The notes under the pieces are model-generated. The model did not search any database and was not told where the DNA came from. It saw nothing but the letters and a program-made list of their open reading frames with translations. Below, piece by piece: positions 17,085 to 25,100 of a stretch of 38,157 nt of DNA. The DNA is taken from positions 1 to 38,157 of the forward strand of contig DAHXNG010000077.1 of NCBI GenBank assembly GCA_027366615.1, in the 5' to 3' direction. The position numbers and the translations under genes were made by a program. Position 1 is the stretch's first letter. The number at the start of each line of letters is the position of its first letter. Source of the DNA: Nitrospirota bacterium (GTDB taxonomy: Bacteria > Nitrospirota > Leptospirillia > Leptospirillales > Leptospirillaceae).

Positions 17085-17605
17085 AGGACGGTGACCTCCC
17101 CCTTCTCTCTGTCGATCTCCGGAACAAGAGGTTGGACGAAGGGGCAAAGAACCTCTTGCCCTCCTTGGGTCTGGATCGACAAAAGATCCTGTCCGGACCT
17201 GTCGTAGTACCCGGCGACCGTCCCTACCCTCTGTCCAGTCTCGACATCAAGTACGGCAAAGCCTACGAGATCGTCGAGCCTCTCGGCATCGGATTCCTCG
17301 GGAACCCAGTCGTCCTCTCCCTCCCATAAGATCTCCCATCCGGCGATTTCCCGGAGGGCTTCAGGGGAGTCGATTCCCGCCCATTTGACTAGAAGGACAC
17401 CCGATTGGTCACGGGCATCTTCGAGGACCAGAGAGCGGCTCTTCGACGGCGCCCCCTTTAAAAAACGGGAGGAGGCGCGCAGAAGAAAAGTCTCTCCGAT
17501 ATCTCCCAGAAAGCGGGCGGGATTGTCCGAGAGGAGCTGAACCCGACCGTACCCCCGGACCCCGAACGAGCGTCCGACCCGGCCGACAAGAAGCGGCTCA
17601 CTCAC
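17057..17605 (-). CDS. rimM: 16S rRNA processing protein RimM
   Basis: RimM helps maturation of the 30S head and binds S19. The 182-residue protein has the N-terminal barrel (LLVGRVGRSFGVRGYGRVQLL), a linker with VKWAGIDSPEALREIAGWEI, and a C-terminal PRC barrel (DLVGFAVLDVETGQRVGTV, ending PFVQPLVPEID). The GTG start follows AAGGACC at a normal distance. It lies 33 bp after rpsP and overlaps trmD. Confidence 0.95.
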   Translation of the reverse strand: MSEPLLVGRVGRSFGVRGYGRVQLLSDNPARFLGDIGETFLLRASSRFLKGAPSKSRSLVLEDARDQSGVLLVKWAGIDSPEALREIAGWEILWEGEDDWVPEESDAERLDDLVGFAVLDVETGQRVGTVAGYYDRSGQDLLSIQTQGGQEVLCPFVQPLVPEIDREKGEVTVLWSIVGTSG

Positions 17606-17638
17606 GAAAGGTCCTTACCGAAAAATCTCCCCCGTCCG

Positions 17639-17884
17639 TCAGACGGCGGAGGCGGCCCGCTTGATCAGGCGTGCAACCGTGTCGGTCGGGACAGCCCCTT
17701 TGGCAACCCAGCTGTCGACCTTTTCCTTGTTGATGCGAAGCTCCCCGTCAGACTGCTGAGGCGCATAGGTTCCGACCACCTCGATAAAACGTCCGTCCCT
17801 CGGCATCCGGGAATCGGCGACAACGATTCTGTAGACCGGCATCTTCTTTCTTCCATGCCGTGCGAGTCTGATATGAACTGCCAT
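17639..17884 (-). CDS. rpsP: 30S ribosomal protein S16
   Basis: The 81-residue protein is a standard S16: [39 protein letters not shown] and the Trp-containing C-terminal helix. GGTGGAGAG precedes the ATG. It follows ffh by 51 bp, in which a small CCCGCA/TGCGGG hairpin without T-tract lies. Confidence 0.98.
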   Translation of the reverse strand: MAVHIRLARHGRKKMPVYRIVVADSRMPRDGRFIEVVGTYAPQQSDGELRINKEKVDSWVAKGAVPTDTVARLIKRAASAV

Positions 17885-17935
17885 GATCTCTCCACCTTTC
17901 CTCCCGCATTGTTGCGGGGGTGATACCTGTGATTG

Positions 17936-19270
17936 TCAGAACGGGAACATCGATCGAAGCGACCGGTTCCCCTTGGACTTGAGCGCCGTCTTCATCATTC
18001 GGCGGGCCTGCTCGAACTGGCGCAATAGCTGGTTGACCTGCTGCACGCTTGTCCCGGAGCCTTGGGCGATTCTCTTTCTGCGCCCTCCGTCTATAAGGTC
18101 GGGTTCGGCCCGCTCCTTTTTTGTCATCGAGAAGATCATCGCCTCGACACGCTTGAGTTCGGACTCCATCACGCTCATGTCGACCTTAGACTTGAGTGCG
18201 GCAGCTCCAGGAATCATTCCCATCAGATCATCGATGGACCCAATCTTCTTCATCCCCTGGATCTGCTGGAGGAAGTCATTGAGATCCATCTTGTTGTTGC
18301 CCATCTTCCGGGCAAGCGTCTCCGCCTGCTCCTGGGAAACGACATCCTTGGCCTTCTCGATCAGGGTCTGAATATCGCCCATCCCGATGATCCGCGAGGC
18401 CATGCGGTCCGGAAAGAAAGCTTCAAGCCGATCAAGCTTCTCGCCCATCCCGACAAACTTGATAGGCTTTTTGAGAATATGACGAATCGAGAGGATCGCT
18501 CCGCCCCGGGTATCGCCGTCGAGCTTGGTGAAGACGACCCCGTCCACCCCAATTTCCCGGTCGAATGTCGAGGCGACCGTAACGGATTCCTGCCCCTGCA
18601 TGGCATCGACGACAAGGAGTGACTCCTTGGGGGAGTAGAGGCGCCGAAGCTCCTTGAGCTCCTCCATCAGAGCCGCATCGACGGTCAGACGGCCGGCAGT
18701 ATCGACGATGACGATCTCGTACATCCCCTCGATCACCCGTCTCCTGACGAGAGGATGGAGCTCGGAGGGGCGCGTCATTCCCTCGGGAGGCGTCACGACG
18801 GGAACGCCAATCTGCTCGCCCAGAATCCTCAGCTGGTCGACTGCGGCAAGGCGGGCCAGGTCGCTTGCGACTAAGAGAACTCGCCGGTTCTGGCTTTTGA
18901 AATGAAGTGCCAGCTTGGCGGCGGTCGTCGTCTTTCCCGATCCCTGAAGCCCCATCATGAAAATGACGGTGGGGGGCTTCGACGCCAGGGCTATCGTCGC
19001 ACGATGGTCCCCCAGGATATGCACCATCTCCTGGTAGACCTCGGTAATGACCTGCTGTGAACCGGTCAGCCCCGAGGCCTGGGCCTGTCCGATAAGCTTC
19101 GCCGTTAGCGCCTCGGTAAAGGATTTCACCACATCGAGGTTGACGTCCGCCTCGAGGAGTGCCACACGAATTTCCTGAAGTGTCTCCTCAACGAGCTGGG
19201 GGGACAAGCCCCCGCGTCCGGTAAGTTTCTTGAAGATCCCATCGAGACGCCCAGTCAAACTCTCAAACAT
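17936..19270 (-). CDS. ffh: Signal recognition particle protein Ffh (SRP54)
   Basis: Ffh binds 4.5S RNA and signal sequences and delivers ribosomes to FtsY at the membrane. The 444-residue protein has the N domain (1-90), the G domain with GLQGSGKTTTAAKLA (107-121), DTAGR and TKLDGDTRGG, and the M domain from about 300, with the RNA-binding GSGTSVQQVNQLLRQFEQA near the C-terminus. The M domain carries repeated Met pairs such as DLMGMIPG and ARRMMKT. It starts 6 bp after the IHF/HU gene stop and is followed by rpsP, as in many bacteria. Confidence 0.97.
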   Translation of the reverse strand: MFESLTGRLDGIFKKLTGRGGLSPQLVEETLQEIRVALLEADVNLDVVKSFTEALTAKLIGQAQASGLTGSQQVITEVYQEMVHILGDHRATIALASKPPTVIFMMGLQGSGKTTTAAKLALHFKSQNRRVLLVASDLARLAAVDQLRILGEQIGVPVVTPPEGMTRPSELHPLVRRRVIEGMYEIVIVDTAGRLTVDAALMEELKELRRLYSPKESLLVVDAMQGQESVTVASTFDREIGVDGVVFTKLDGDTRGGAILSIRHILKKPIKFVGMGEKLDRLEAFFPDRMASRIIGMGDIQTLIEKAKDVVSQEQAETLARKMGNNKMDLNDFLQQIQGMKKIGSIDDLMGMIPGAAALKSKVDMSVMESELKRVEAMIFSMTKKERAEPDLIDGGRRKRIAQGSGTSVQQVNQLLRQFEQARRMMKTALKSKGNRSLRSMFPF

Positions 19271-19276
19271 CGAGGA

Positions 19277-19567
19277 TTACTCTCCGGGCTTCGACTTGAG
19301 CGTTGCCTTCAGGATGCGGCTCTGCTTGAAATACGGCACCTTCTTCGGGCCCACAACAACAGAAGTTCCGGTCCGGGGGTTTCTCGCCTTGCGCGTTGCC
19401 CGGGTCCGCACCCGAAGAACACCGAAATCGCGAAGCTCGACGGTATCGCCCGATGACAACCCTTCCTTCATCGACTCGAGAAAGAGATCGATCATGATGC
19501 GTGCATCTTCCCGACGAATCCCGGGAAACTGTCTTGCCAATCTTTGAACGAGCTCACCCTTGGTCAT
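19277..19567 (-). CDS. HU/IHF family DNA-bending protein (IHF-beta-like)
   Basis: The 96-residue protein has the HU/IHF fold: two N-terminal helices (TKGELVQRLARQFPGIRRED), strand region TVELRDFGVLRV and the DNA-inserting arm with the conserved proline in ARNPRTGTSVVV, ending VPYFKQSRILK. The MTKxELVxRLA start and VPYFK end resemble the beta subunit of integration host factor more than HU. Usual RGFGSF and GRNPRTG read RDFGVL and ARNPRTG. It lies 40 bp after sppA and 6 bp before ffh. Whether it pairs with an alpha subunit cannot be told here. Confidence 0.93.
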   Translation of the reverse strand: MTKGELVQRLARQFPGIRREDARIMIDLFLESMKEGLSSGDTVELRDFGVLRVRTRATRKARNPRTGTSVVVGPKKVPYFKQSRILKATLKSKPGE

Positions 19568-19607
19568 TGATCCTCAACACTCCTTCCCGAGTCTGTATGA
19601 AATTCGC

Positions 19608-20498
19608 CTACCGGACGCCCGCATATTCCGGAAGGACCGACCAAAATCCAAACGACTGCTTTCCTAGAGCCTCCCAGAGGTGACCAATCTGGGAGGAGAC
19701 CATCCGGTCAAAAAAGGTCTTTTCCGGAAAGCGTCTTATCTCTGGCTTTCCGGATATATGGGCCATTTTGGCAGCCACATCCACGGCATCCTCATAATCG
19801 CCCAGCGCATCCACGAGGTGATTTCCCACGGCCGAGGCACCCGTAAAGACGCGCCCATCCGCCAGCGGCTCGAGAGTGGCGACAGACAAATGACGTCCCT
19901 TCGCGACGTCCCGGATAAACTGCCGATGCATCTCGTCTAGGACCGTTTGAAGATAAGCCTTTTCCTCGGTCGTCATGGGACGAAATGGAGATCCCGCATC
20001 CTTGAGCGCTCCGCTCTTCATGACCTCGCTCTGTATCCCGACCTTCTTCATGAGCTCCTCGAACTGGGCAAGCTCCATGATGACCCCGATACTCCCTGTC
20101 AGTGATCCGGAAGAGGCGAGGATTCGGTCGCAGGCCGAAGCGATGTAGTAGGCGCCGGAGGCTCCGACCGTCCCGATCGAGGCCACGACGGGCTTCCCGC
20201 TCTTTCTGGCCTTCAGGACCTCTTCGTAGATATCCTGGGAAGGGACGACCGCCCCCCCGGGACTATTGATCCGGAGAAGGATGGCCTTGACCTTCGGATC
20301 ACGCGCCAGCGCACGAATCTGGTGGATCGCCTTGCGGGAGGAAAGAATGACCCCCGAGATACGGACAACTCCGATCTCGGCGCCTCCGACAATGGGAACG
20401 GACCGGCTAAAAAAAGCCGCGCCACGCCCAAGGACAAAGAGAACCCCCAGAACTATTACAATAACAAAAAGGCTTCGGGAAATCTTCCTGAAAAACAT
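19608..20498 (-). CDS. sppA: Signal peptide peptidase SppA (short 36K type)
   Basis: SppA cleaves leftover signal peptides in the membrane. The 296-residue form has one N-terminal membrane helix (SLFVIVIVLGVLFVLG, about 9-24) and one S49 protease domain. The catalytic Ser114 lies in GTVGASGAYYIAS and the Lys166 in SGALKDAGSPFR. Conserved RINSPGGAVVPSQDIYEE (76-93) is present. The ATG at 20498 was chosen because the helix begins just after; a TTG at 20510 has no better ribosome-binding site. A strong terminator ends only 16 bp upstream, so its transcription depends on readthrough or an undetected start. Confidence 0.94.
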   Translation of the reverse strand: MFFRKISRSLFVIVIVLGVLFVLGRGAAFFSRSVPIVGGAEIGVVRISGVILSSRKAIHQIRALARDPKVKAILLRINSPGGAVVPSQDIYEEVLKARKSGKPVVASIGTVGASGAYYIASACDRILASSGSLTGSIGVIMELAQFEELMKKVGIQSEVMKSGALKDAGSPFRPMTTEEKAYLQTVLDEMHRQFIRDVAKGRHLSVATLEPLADGRVFTGASAVGNHLVDALGDYEDAVDVAAKMAHISGKPEIRRFPEKTFFDRMVSSQIGHLWEALGKQSFGFWSVLPEYAGVR

Positions 20499-20514
20499 TC
20501 GGCATCCCAAAATG

Positions 20515-20549
20515 AAAAAAGAGGGAGAGGGAGGTCTCCCCCCCTCTCC
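20515..20549 (-). terminator. Rho-independent terminator after rpsA
   Basis: On the minus strand GGAGAGGG (20549-20542) pairs with CCCTCTCC (20531-20524), followed by CTC and six Ts (20520-20515). It lies about 70 bp after the rpsA stop and 16 bp before the sppA start. Confidence 0.8.
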
Positions 20550-20617
20550 AAACGACCGAACTTATCCGAAAGCGGACTCGAATCAGAGCCGAAGCAGAAA
20601 AGCCGGACTCGAAAAAA

Positions 20618-22252
20618 CTAGGCGCCGTCCTCCGCACCCTTGACCGACAGGCCGATCTTTCTCTCGCCCTTGTCGACCTTCACGATGCGCACAGGAAGCT
20701 CCGTTCCGACAGCAAAGAGCTGGTCGAGGCGCTCCCCGTTCGGGAGGTCCACCTCGCTTACATGAACCAGACCCTCCACCCCGTCGGCGATCTCGACAAA
20801 GAAGCCGAAATCCATGACCTTCGTCACCTTGCCCCGCATCGACTGCCCGACGAGGAAGCGCTCGGGAATATCGGTTTCCCAGGGGTCGGAGGCCATCTGC
20901 TTGTAGCCGAGGGAGAGACGCTGACGTTCCTTTTCAATCTTCAGGACAATGGCCTCGACCTTCTGCCCCTTCTTGAACATCTCGGAAGGATGCCGGACGT
21001 GGCGGGTCCAGGAGAGATCCGAAATATGGATCAGTCCGTCGATCCCTTCATCGAGCCCCACAAAAACACCAAAATCCGTCAGGCTCTTGACCTTCCCGGA
21101 GACAATCGTCCCGATGGGATAGCGATCCTCGACCAGATCCCAGGGGTTAGGACCAAGCTGCTTGAGACCCAGAGAGATCTTCCGGTTCTTCTCGTCGATC
21201 TTCAGAACCTTCGCCTCGACGGTATCCCCGACATTCATGATCTTGCTGGGGTGCTTGACCTCGTGGTTCCAGCTCATCTCGGTGATGTGCATAAGCCCCT
21301 CAACACCGGGCTCGATCTCGAGAAACGCGCCGTAGTCGGTGATCGAGACGACCCTGGCCGGAACCTTCGAGCCTTCGGGATAACGAGAGGCCACGGTGCT
21401 CCAGGGATCGCTCTTGAGCTGCTTGAGACCAAGTGAGACCCGACCGGTCTCCTTGTCGTGCTTCAGAACCATCACATTGATCTTGTCCCCGACAGCCATG
21501 AGGTTCTGCGGGCTCGACACCCGGCCCCACGACATGTCGGTGATATGAAGAAGTCCGTCGACGCCACCGAGATCGATAAAGGCTCCGTAGTCGGTGATGT
21601 TCTTGACGATTCCCTCGAGAACCTCGCCTTCCTTGAGAGACTCCATGGTGAGCTTCTTCCGGCGGTCGCGCCACTCTTCGAGAAGAACACGGCGAGAAAC
21701 AATGATGTTTCCGCGCTTCTTGTTCATCTTGATGATGCGAACCTGGATGGTCTGCCCCACAAGCCGGTCCATATCGCGAACCGGGCGAAGGTCGATCTGG
21801 GATCCCGGAAGGAAGGCCTTGAGACCGATATCGACGGTCATGCCGCCCTTGATCCGGCTGATGACCTTGCCCTCGAGAACCTCGCCCTTTTCGGAAAGCT
21901 CCTCGAGAGAGTCCCACACCTTCATCCGGTCAGCCTTCTCCTTGGAAAGGACAAGGTTACCCAGAGAGTCTTCCCGTTCCTCAAGGTAGACACTGATGCG
22001 ATCTCCGACCTTCAGTCCGGAGACCTCCTCATCGGAGAACTCGGCCTTGGCGATGTGCCCTTCGGACTTGTAGCCGATGTCGACTACGACCTCAGTCGAG
22101 TAGACGGCGATGACCGTCCCGTCCACAACCGCGCCCTCTTCAAAATTCTGAAGAGTTTCGGAGTAGAGCAGGTCCATCTCGTCGCGACTAAGATTCTCGT
22201 CTAGGTCCACGACAGCTTCTTCTTTAAGATTGTTTTGGTTTGAAAGTGACAT
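20618..22252 (-). CDS. rpsA: 30S ribosomal protein S1
   Basis: S1 binds mRNA leaders and helps initiation. The 544-residue protein contains six S1 (OB-fold) repeats, visible as recurring patterns such as VVDIGYKSEGHIAKAEF, GAFIDLGGVDGLLHITDMSW, GAFLEIEPGVEGLMHITEMSW and GVFVGLDEGIDGLIHISDLSW. Repeats 3-5 carry the KVLKID-K-RKISLGLKQL type ends. The ATG at 22252 is preceded by AGGAGG at 10 bases. A near-consensus -10 lies about 55 bp upstream. It is followed by a terminator and then the sppA-ffh-rpsP run. Confidence 0.97.
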   Translation of the reverse strand: MSLSNQNNLKEEAVVDLDENLSRDEMDLLYSETLQNFEEGAVVDGTVIAVYSTEVVVDIGYKSEGHIAKAEFSDEEVSGLKVGDRISVYLEEREDSLGNLVLSKEKADRMKVWDSLEELSEKGEVLEGKVISRIKGGMTVDIGLKAFLPGSQIDLRPVRDMDRLVGQTIQVRIIKMNKKRGNIIVSRRVLLEEWRDRRKKLTMESLKEGEVLEGIVKNITDYGAFIDLGGVDGLLHITDMSWGRVSSPQNLMAVGDKINVMVLKHDKETGRVSLGLKQLKSDPWSTVASRYPEGSKVPARVVSITDYGAFLEIEPGVEGLMHITEMSWNHEVKHPSKIMNVGDTVEAKVLKIDEKNRKISLGLKQLGPNPWDLVEDRYPIGTIVSGKVKSLTDFGVFVGLDEGIDGLIHISDLSWTRHVRHPSEMFKKGQKVEAIVLKIEKERQRLSLGYKQMASDPWETDIPERFLVGQSMRGKVTKVMDFGFFVEIADGVEGLVHVSEVDLPNGERLDQLFAVGTELPVRIVKVDKGERKIGLSVKGAEDGA

Positions 22253-22305
22253 GCGCGTAGATCCTCCTGTTGCCCACACCGTTTCCTACGGTACGGAATC
22301 TTTTT

Positions 22306-22334
22306 ATTGTAACGCGATTATGATGGAAAGGAAA
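22306..22334 (-). promoter_or_regulatory. rpsA promoter
   Basis: On the minus strand a consensus-like -10 TACAAT (22311-22306) follows a weak -35 TTTCCT (22334-22329) with a 17-bp spacer. The leader to the ATG would be about 47 nt and includes a small ACCGT/ACGGT hairpin. Confidence 0.55.
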
Positions 22335-22701
22335 GCCCTTTTGTCCCTCCGCCTCCCTGACTTTGCATGTGAGGTTTTAACGGCACAAGAACTCCAGAAA
22401 GTCCAGGAACTACGTACTCCGGAAGGCTCTCGACTTCTCGGGCGGAGCTTCCCCTTTGCGGGTCCGATCACAATATCGAAAGGAGGAAGAGCAGGAGGTC
22501 ATCCCGCCGATTGCCCTCGAGCATTTCCCTCGAAGACAGGCCTTACGTGGACATCGATTGGCTCGATCTTTCACCTGGAATGAGCCAGATCCCGGGAGGG
22601 GCCAAGCTTCAATCCTACCCCGGGGAAGCTTATGGGCAGAGCCAAGAGCCGAAAACGCCGTCTGAAGACATCATTGGAGTCTGGCCGAGAAATCTTGCCA
22701 G
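22335..22701. other. Gap of about 370 bp with no supported gene
   Basis: Short plus-strand reading frames exist here in all three frames, but none has a good ribosome-binding site, family motif or typical codon pattern over its length. A 7-bp hairpin AAGCTTC/GAAGCTT (22604-22631) is present. The stretch may be a decayed gene or simply spacer between rpsA and the TPR lipoprotein gene. Confidence 0.5.
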
Positions 22702-23448
22702 TCAGGTGCGTAAAGACTCCCCCCTATTGGCGGCCGGCAACTTCGGAGGAGGGGACATTTTCCGAATGAGCCCCGGAGAGGAGTGCGGGCGCCCCAGAAC
22801 CTTGCCCGGATCGGAGAGAAGGTGCCTGAGAGTCCGCGCGAGACCGGCCGAAGGGTTTAGTGCAAGGGCCGAGCGAAAGTTCGATGCCGCGTCCTCAGGC
22901 TTCCCTATCCGGTAGTGAACGATGCCAAGGTAGGTCAGGATGAGAGGGTTCCCGGGATGGCGCTCCTGGGCTTCGTGCAGATAGATATGGGCCTCTCCGT
23001 AGTTTGCGCGATCGATATCGATCTTCCCCATGAGGGTTCGGAAGCCGTTGGGCCACCGGTCGCGAACGATGATCCGGGAGGCGTCCTTGTAGGCCGCTTT
23101 GGCATGGCCCAGGGAAAGTTCAATACGGGCCAGATTCATAAGAAAGAGAGGGTTCCCGGGATCCCGGGAAAGTGCGAGATCGAGGAGGCTCTTCGCCTCT
23201 GCCTTCTTCCCCGTTTTCCAGAGAACCACTGCAAGGTTGTTTATAAGTGCGACATCGCCGGGAGATTCGGCAAGCGCCTCCCGGTCAAGACGAAGAGCCG
23301 TCGGAAGATCCCCTGCCAGAAGGGCCCGATGGGCCCTCATGGCGAGCCTGTCCGAAGGCGTGGGCACTCCTCCCTCCGCACAGGAGGAAAGAAGGCTCGC
23401 CGCCACCAGGAAAAGTCCCGCTTGCCATCTTTTCCCCAGCGCTTTCAC
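22702..23448 (-). CDS. TPR-repeat lipoprotein
   Basis: The 248-residue protein begins with a lipoprotein signal peptide: basic MKALGKRWQ, a hydrophobic stretch and lipobox LLSSC with Cys23. The rest is a chain of about four to five tetratricopeptide repeats, for example RLDREALAESPGDVALINNLAVV and LDLALSRDPGNPLFLMNLARIEL-like units. TPR lipoproteins act as protein-binding scaffolds, for example in pilus assembly or envelope machines; the partner is unknown here. The second of two adjacent GTG codons was chosen because GAGGGGG lies seven bases upstream. It is divergent from the methyltransferase gene. Confidence 0.88.
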   Translation of the reverse strand: MKALGKRWQAGLFLVAASLLSSCAEGGVPTPSDRLAMRAHRALLAGDLPTALRLDREALAESPGDVALINNLAVVLWKTGKKAEAKSLLDLALSRDPGNPLFLMNLARIELSLGHAKAAYKDASRIIVRDRWPNGFRTLMGKIDIDRANYGEAHIYLHEAQERHPGNPLILTYLGIVHYRIGKPEDAASNFRSALALNPSAGLARTLRHLLSDPGKVLGRPHSSPGLIRKMSPPPKLPAANRGESLRT

Positions 23449-23517
23449 CACTCCCCCTCTTCCTGATAGGATGACCCAGTTTTCCAATGTCGAATCAACT
23501 CCCGGGAGATCCCTGCC

Positions 23518-24279
23518 ATGTCCGTCCCGCCCCTCCCCCGTGCCCCCCAACCATGGAACGCGCTCGCAGAGAGAGCCTATCGGCTCCGGGTGCCGCTTCT
23601 GGCGACTCCCTTCCTTATAGCCATGATCGAGAACGCCCGCCATCCCCACCCCCTCTGGGAAGGGGCCTACCGGATTGCGGCTGGCTCCGCCCCCATTGGC
23701 CCACTTTCAAGGCATATCCTGATGCTTCCGGCCCTTTGCCTCTATGCGGCAGCTCTGACCATAAGGCTTTCGGCCTCGGCAAGCCTGGGCTCCCGGACCG
23801 TCTGGTCCGGGGCGCCCGTCGCCAACAGGATCGAGACCGGAGGACTTTTCGGGGTCGTTCGCCACCCGCTCTACCTGGGATCGGCCGGCCTCATAGTCGC
23901 CCTTTCGATGATTTCGTCCCCCGAAGGAGCGGGCGCGCTTCTGATCCTGGACCTTCCCCTTCTCGCCCTCTTCGCCCGGCACGAGGAGGCGCTCCTGTCG
24001 AGGTCTCTTCCAGAATTCGAAGACTACAAAAAGAGCGTTCCCGCATTCTGGCCCCGCCGGCCGCTTCCCGACAAGATCTTTGCGCGGGCCCTCCGGCCGC
24101 TTGACCGTCGCGGGGGAGCGGCCCTCAAGTCGGAGGCGGCCAACGTCTCCCTTTTAGGAGGCTTTCTCGCCTTCTGGATCACGCCCGACATCAAAGTATT
24201 CTGGACGGCGGCGGGGCTTTCTTTCCTGATCGCCCTCACCGCCCCGCACTGGTGGAAAAAGACGGGAGACGCTCCGTGA
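23518..24279 (+). CDS. Membrane-bound isoprenylcysteine/phospholipid methyltransferase-like protein
   Basis: The 253-residue protein has several hydrophobic segments and the ICMT/PEMT family signature: GGLFGVVRHPLYLGS (about 117-131) followed by a Leu-rich helix and the pair HEEALLSRSLPEFEDYKKSVPAFWP (about 154-178, where Glu and Tyr contact SAM and the headgroup). These enzymes use S-adenosylmethionine to methylate lipids or other membrane molecules; the substrate here cannot be told. A C-terminal pair of hydrophobic helices extends beyond the usual family end. GGGAG lies about 10 bases before the ATG. The stop overlaps the next gene's GTG by 4 bases (GTGA), so the two are coupled. Confidence 0.8.
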   Translation: MSVPPLPRAPQPWNALAERAYRLRVPLLATPFLIAMIENARHPHPLWEGAYRIAAGSAPIGPLSRHILMLPALCLYAAALTIRLSASASLGSRTVWSGAPVANRIETGGLFGVVRHPLYLGSAGLIVALSMISSPEGAGALLILDLPLLALFARHEEALLSRSLPEFEDYKKSVPAFWPRRPLPDKIFARALRPLDRRGGAALKSEAANVSLLGGFLAFWITPDIKVFWTAAGLSFLIALTAPHWWKKTGDAP

Positions 24280-25100
24280 ACAGACTCGTCACCTTTACAT
24301 CCGACTTCGGACGACAGGACTCCTACGTCGCCAGTGTCAAGACGCGCATTCTCGCCGGAGCTCCGGAAACCATGATAGTCGACGTGACCCACGACGTCCG
24401 GGCCTTCACCCCGGTTCTGGCCCTGCCCCCCCTCATCGAGATCATGCAGGTCGCCCCTCCCGGTACGATCCACCTTGTGGTGGTCGACCCAGGCGTAGGG
24501 AGCGAGAGGAGAGCCCTGGCGGGAGAGGGGCGGGGGTATTTCTTCGTCCTGCCGGACAACGGCCTTCCCGCCCGGCTCTCGGAGTGGTTTGATGAGATCC
24601 GGTTCTACCATCTCGACCACCCCGAGCTCTTTGGCGGACGGGCCACTGCCACCTTCCAGGGTAGGGATCTCTTTGCCCCGGCTGTAGCCGCCCTGGCCAC
24701 GGGAAAGGCCACCCCGAAAGAGCTCGGCCCCCTCGTCCCGACGGGGTCGCTCCTGCCGGAGGAGGGGCTCGGACCGGCAGAGGCGGACCGGCTCCTTATC
24801 TGGAATACCGATCGCTTCGGAAACCTCCTCCTCGAGTTTTTCGCGACGCTCCCGCCGGAGGATGTTCGGGTCGTCCATCGGGGACGGCGTATTCCCTATG
24901 TTTCCCGATACCAGGAGGTCGCCCGGGGAGAGCTGGGCTGCCTCATCAACAGCACCGGGTGGCTTGAGATCTTCTGCCGGGAGGGAGACGCCTCAAAGAA
25001 AACGGGACTCGGCGTGATGGACCGGGTGGCGGGAGAAATCGAAGGAGGATCGGGGAGGAAGCTACGATTCTCCGGTCGGGGAGATTCGCCGACTCAGTGA
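24276..25100 (+). CDS. SAM hydroxide adenosyltransferase family protein (DUF62)
   Basis: The family hydrolyses S-adenosylmethionine to adenosine and methionine and is related to fluorinase and chlorinase. The 274-residue protein has VTFTSDFGRQDSYVASVK (5-22), GTIHLVVVDPGVGSERRA (63-80), PDNG (93-96) and TFQGRDLFAP (126-135). The reported catalytic triad is Asp-Arg-His. Asp71 and Arg78 are present with the expected spacing of seven, but the His of the usual FHGRD motif is Gln128 here. The GTG start follows GGGAG at eight bases and overlaps the methyltransferase stop. The 3' end overlaps the convergent lipoprotein gene by 7 bp. Confidence 0.9.
   Translation: MNRLVTFTSDFGRQDSYVASVKTRILAGAPETMIVDVTHDVRAFTPVLALPPLIEIMQVAPPGTIHLVVVDPGVGSERRALAGEGRGYFFVLPDNGLPARLSEWFDEIRFYHLDHPELFGGRATATFQGRDLFAPAVAALATGKATPKELGPLVPTGSLLPEEGLGPAEADRLLIWNTDRFGNLLLEFFATLPPEDVRVVHRGRRIPYVSRYQEVARGELGCLINSTGWLEIFCREGDASKKTGLGVMDRVAGEIEGGSGRKLRFSGRGDSPTQ

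Noticed and set aside
17901-17920. CCCGCA/TGCGGG hairpin between ffh and rpsP considered as a terminator
   Set aside because: There is no T-tract on either side and both neighbours are essential genes in one run; it is probably a processing or stability structure at most.
22276-22290. ACCGT/ACGGT small hairpin in the rpsA leader considered as an autoregulatory structure
   Set aside because: A five-base stem is too short to claim, and no known S1 leader motif could be matched.
22230-22915. Plus-strand frames between rpsA and the TPR lipoprotein gene considered as one frameshifted gene
   Set aside because: The three frames do not join into a recognisable protein, lack ribosome-binding sites, and one continues antisense deep into the TPR gene.
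24024-24878. 284-codon minus-strand frame opposite the methyltransferase and SAM hydrolase genes
   Set aside because: Both plus-strand genes have clear family motifs; this frame has none and is an antisense shadow.
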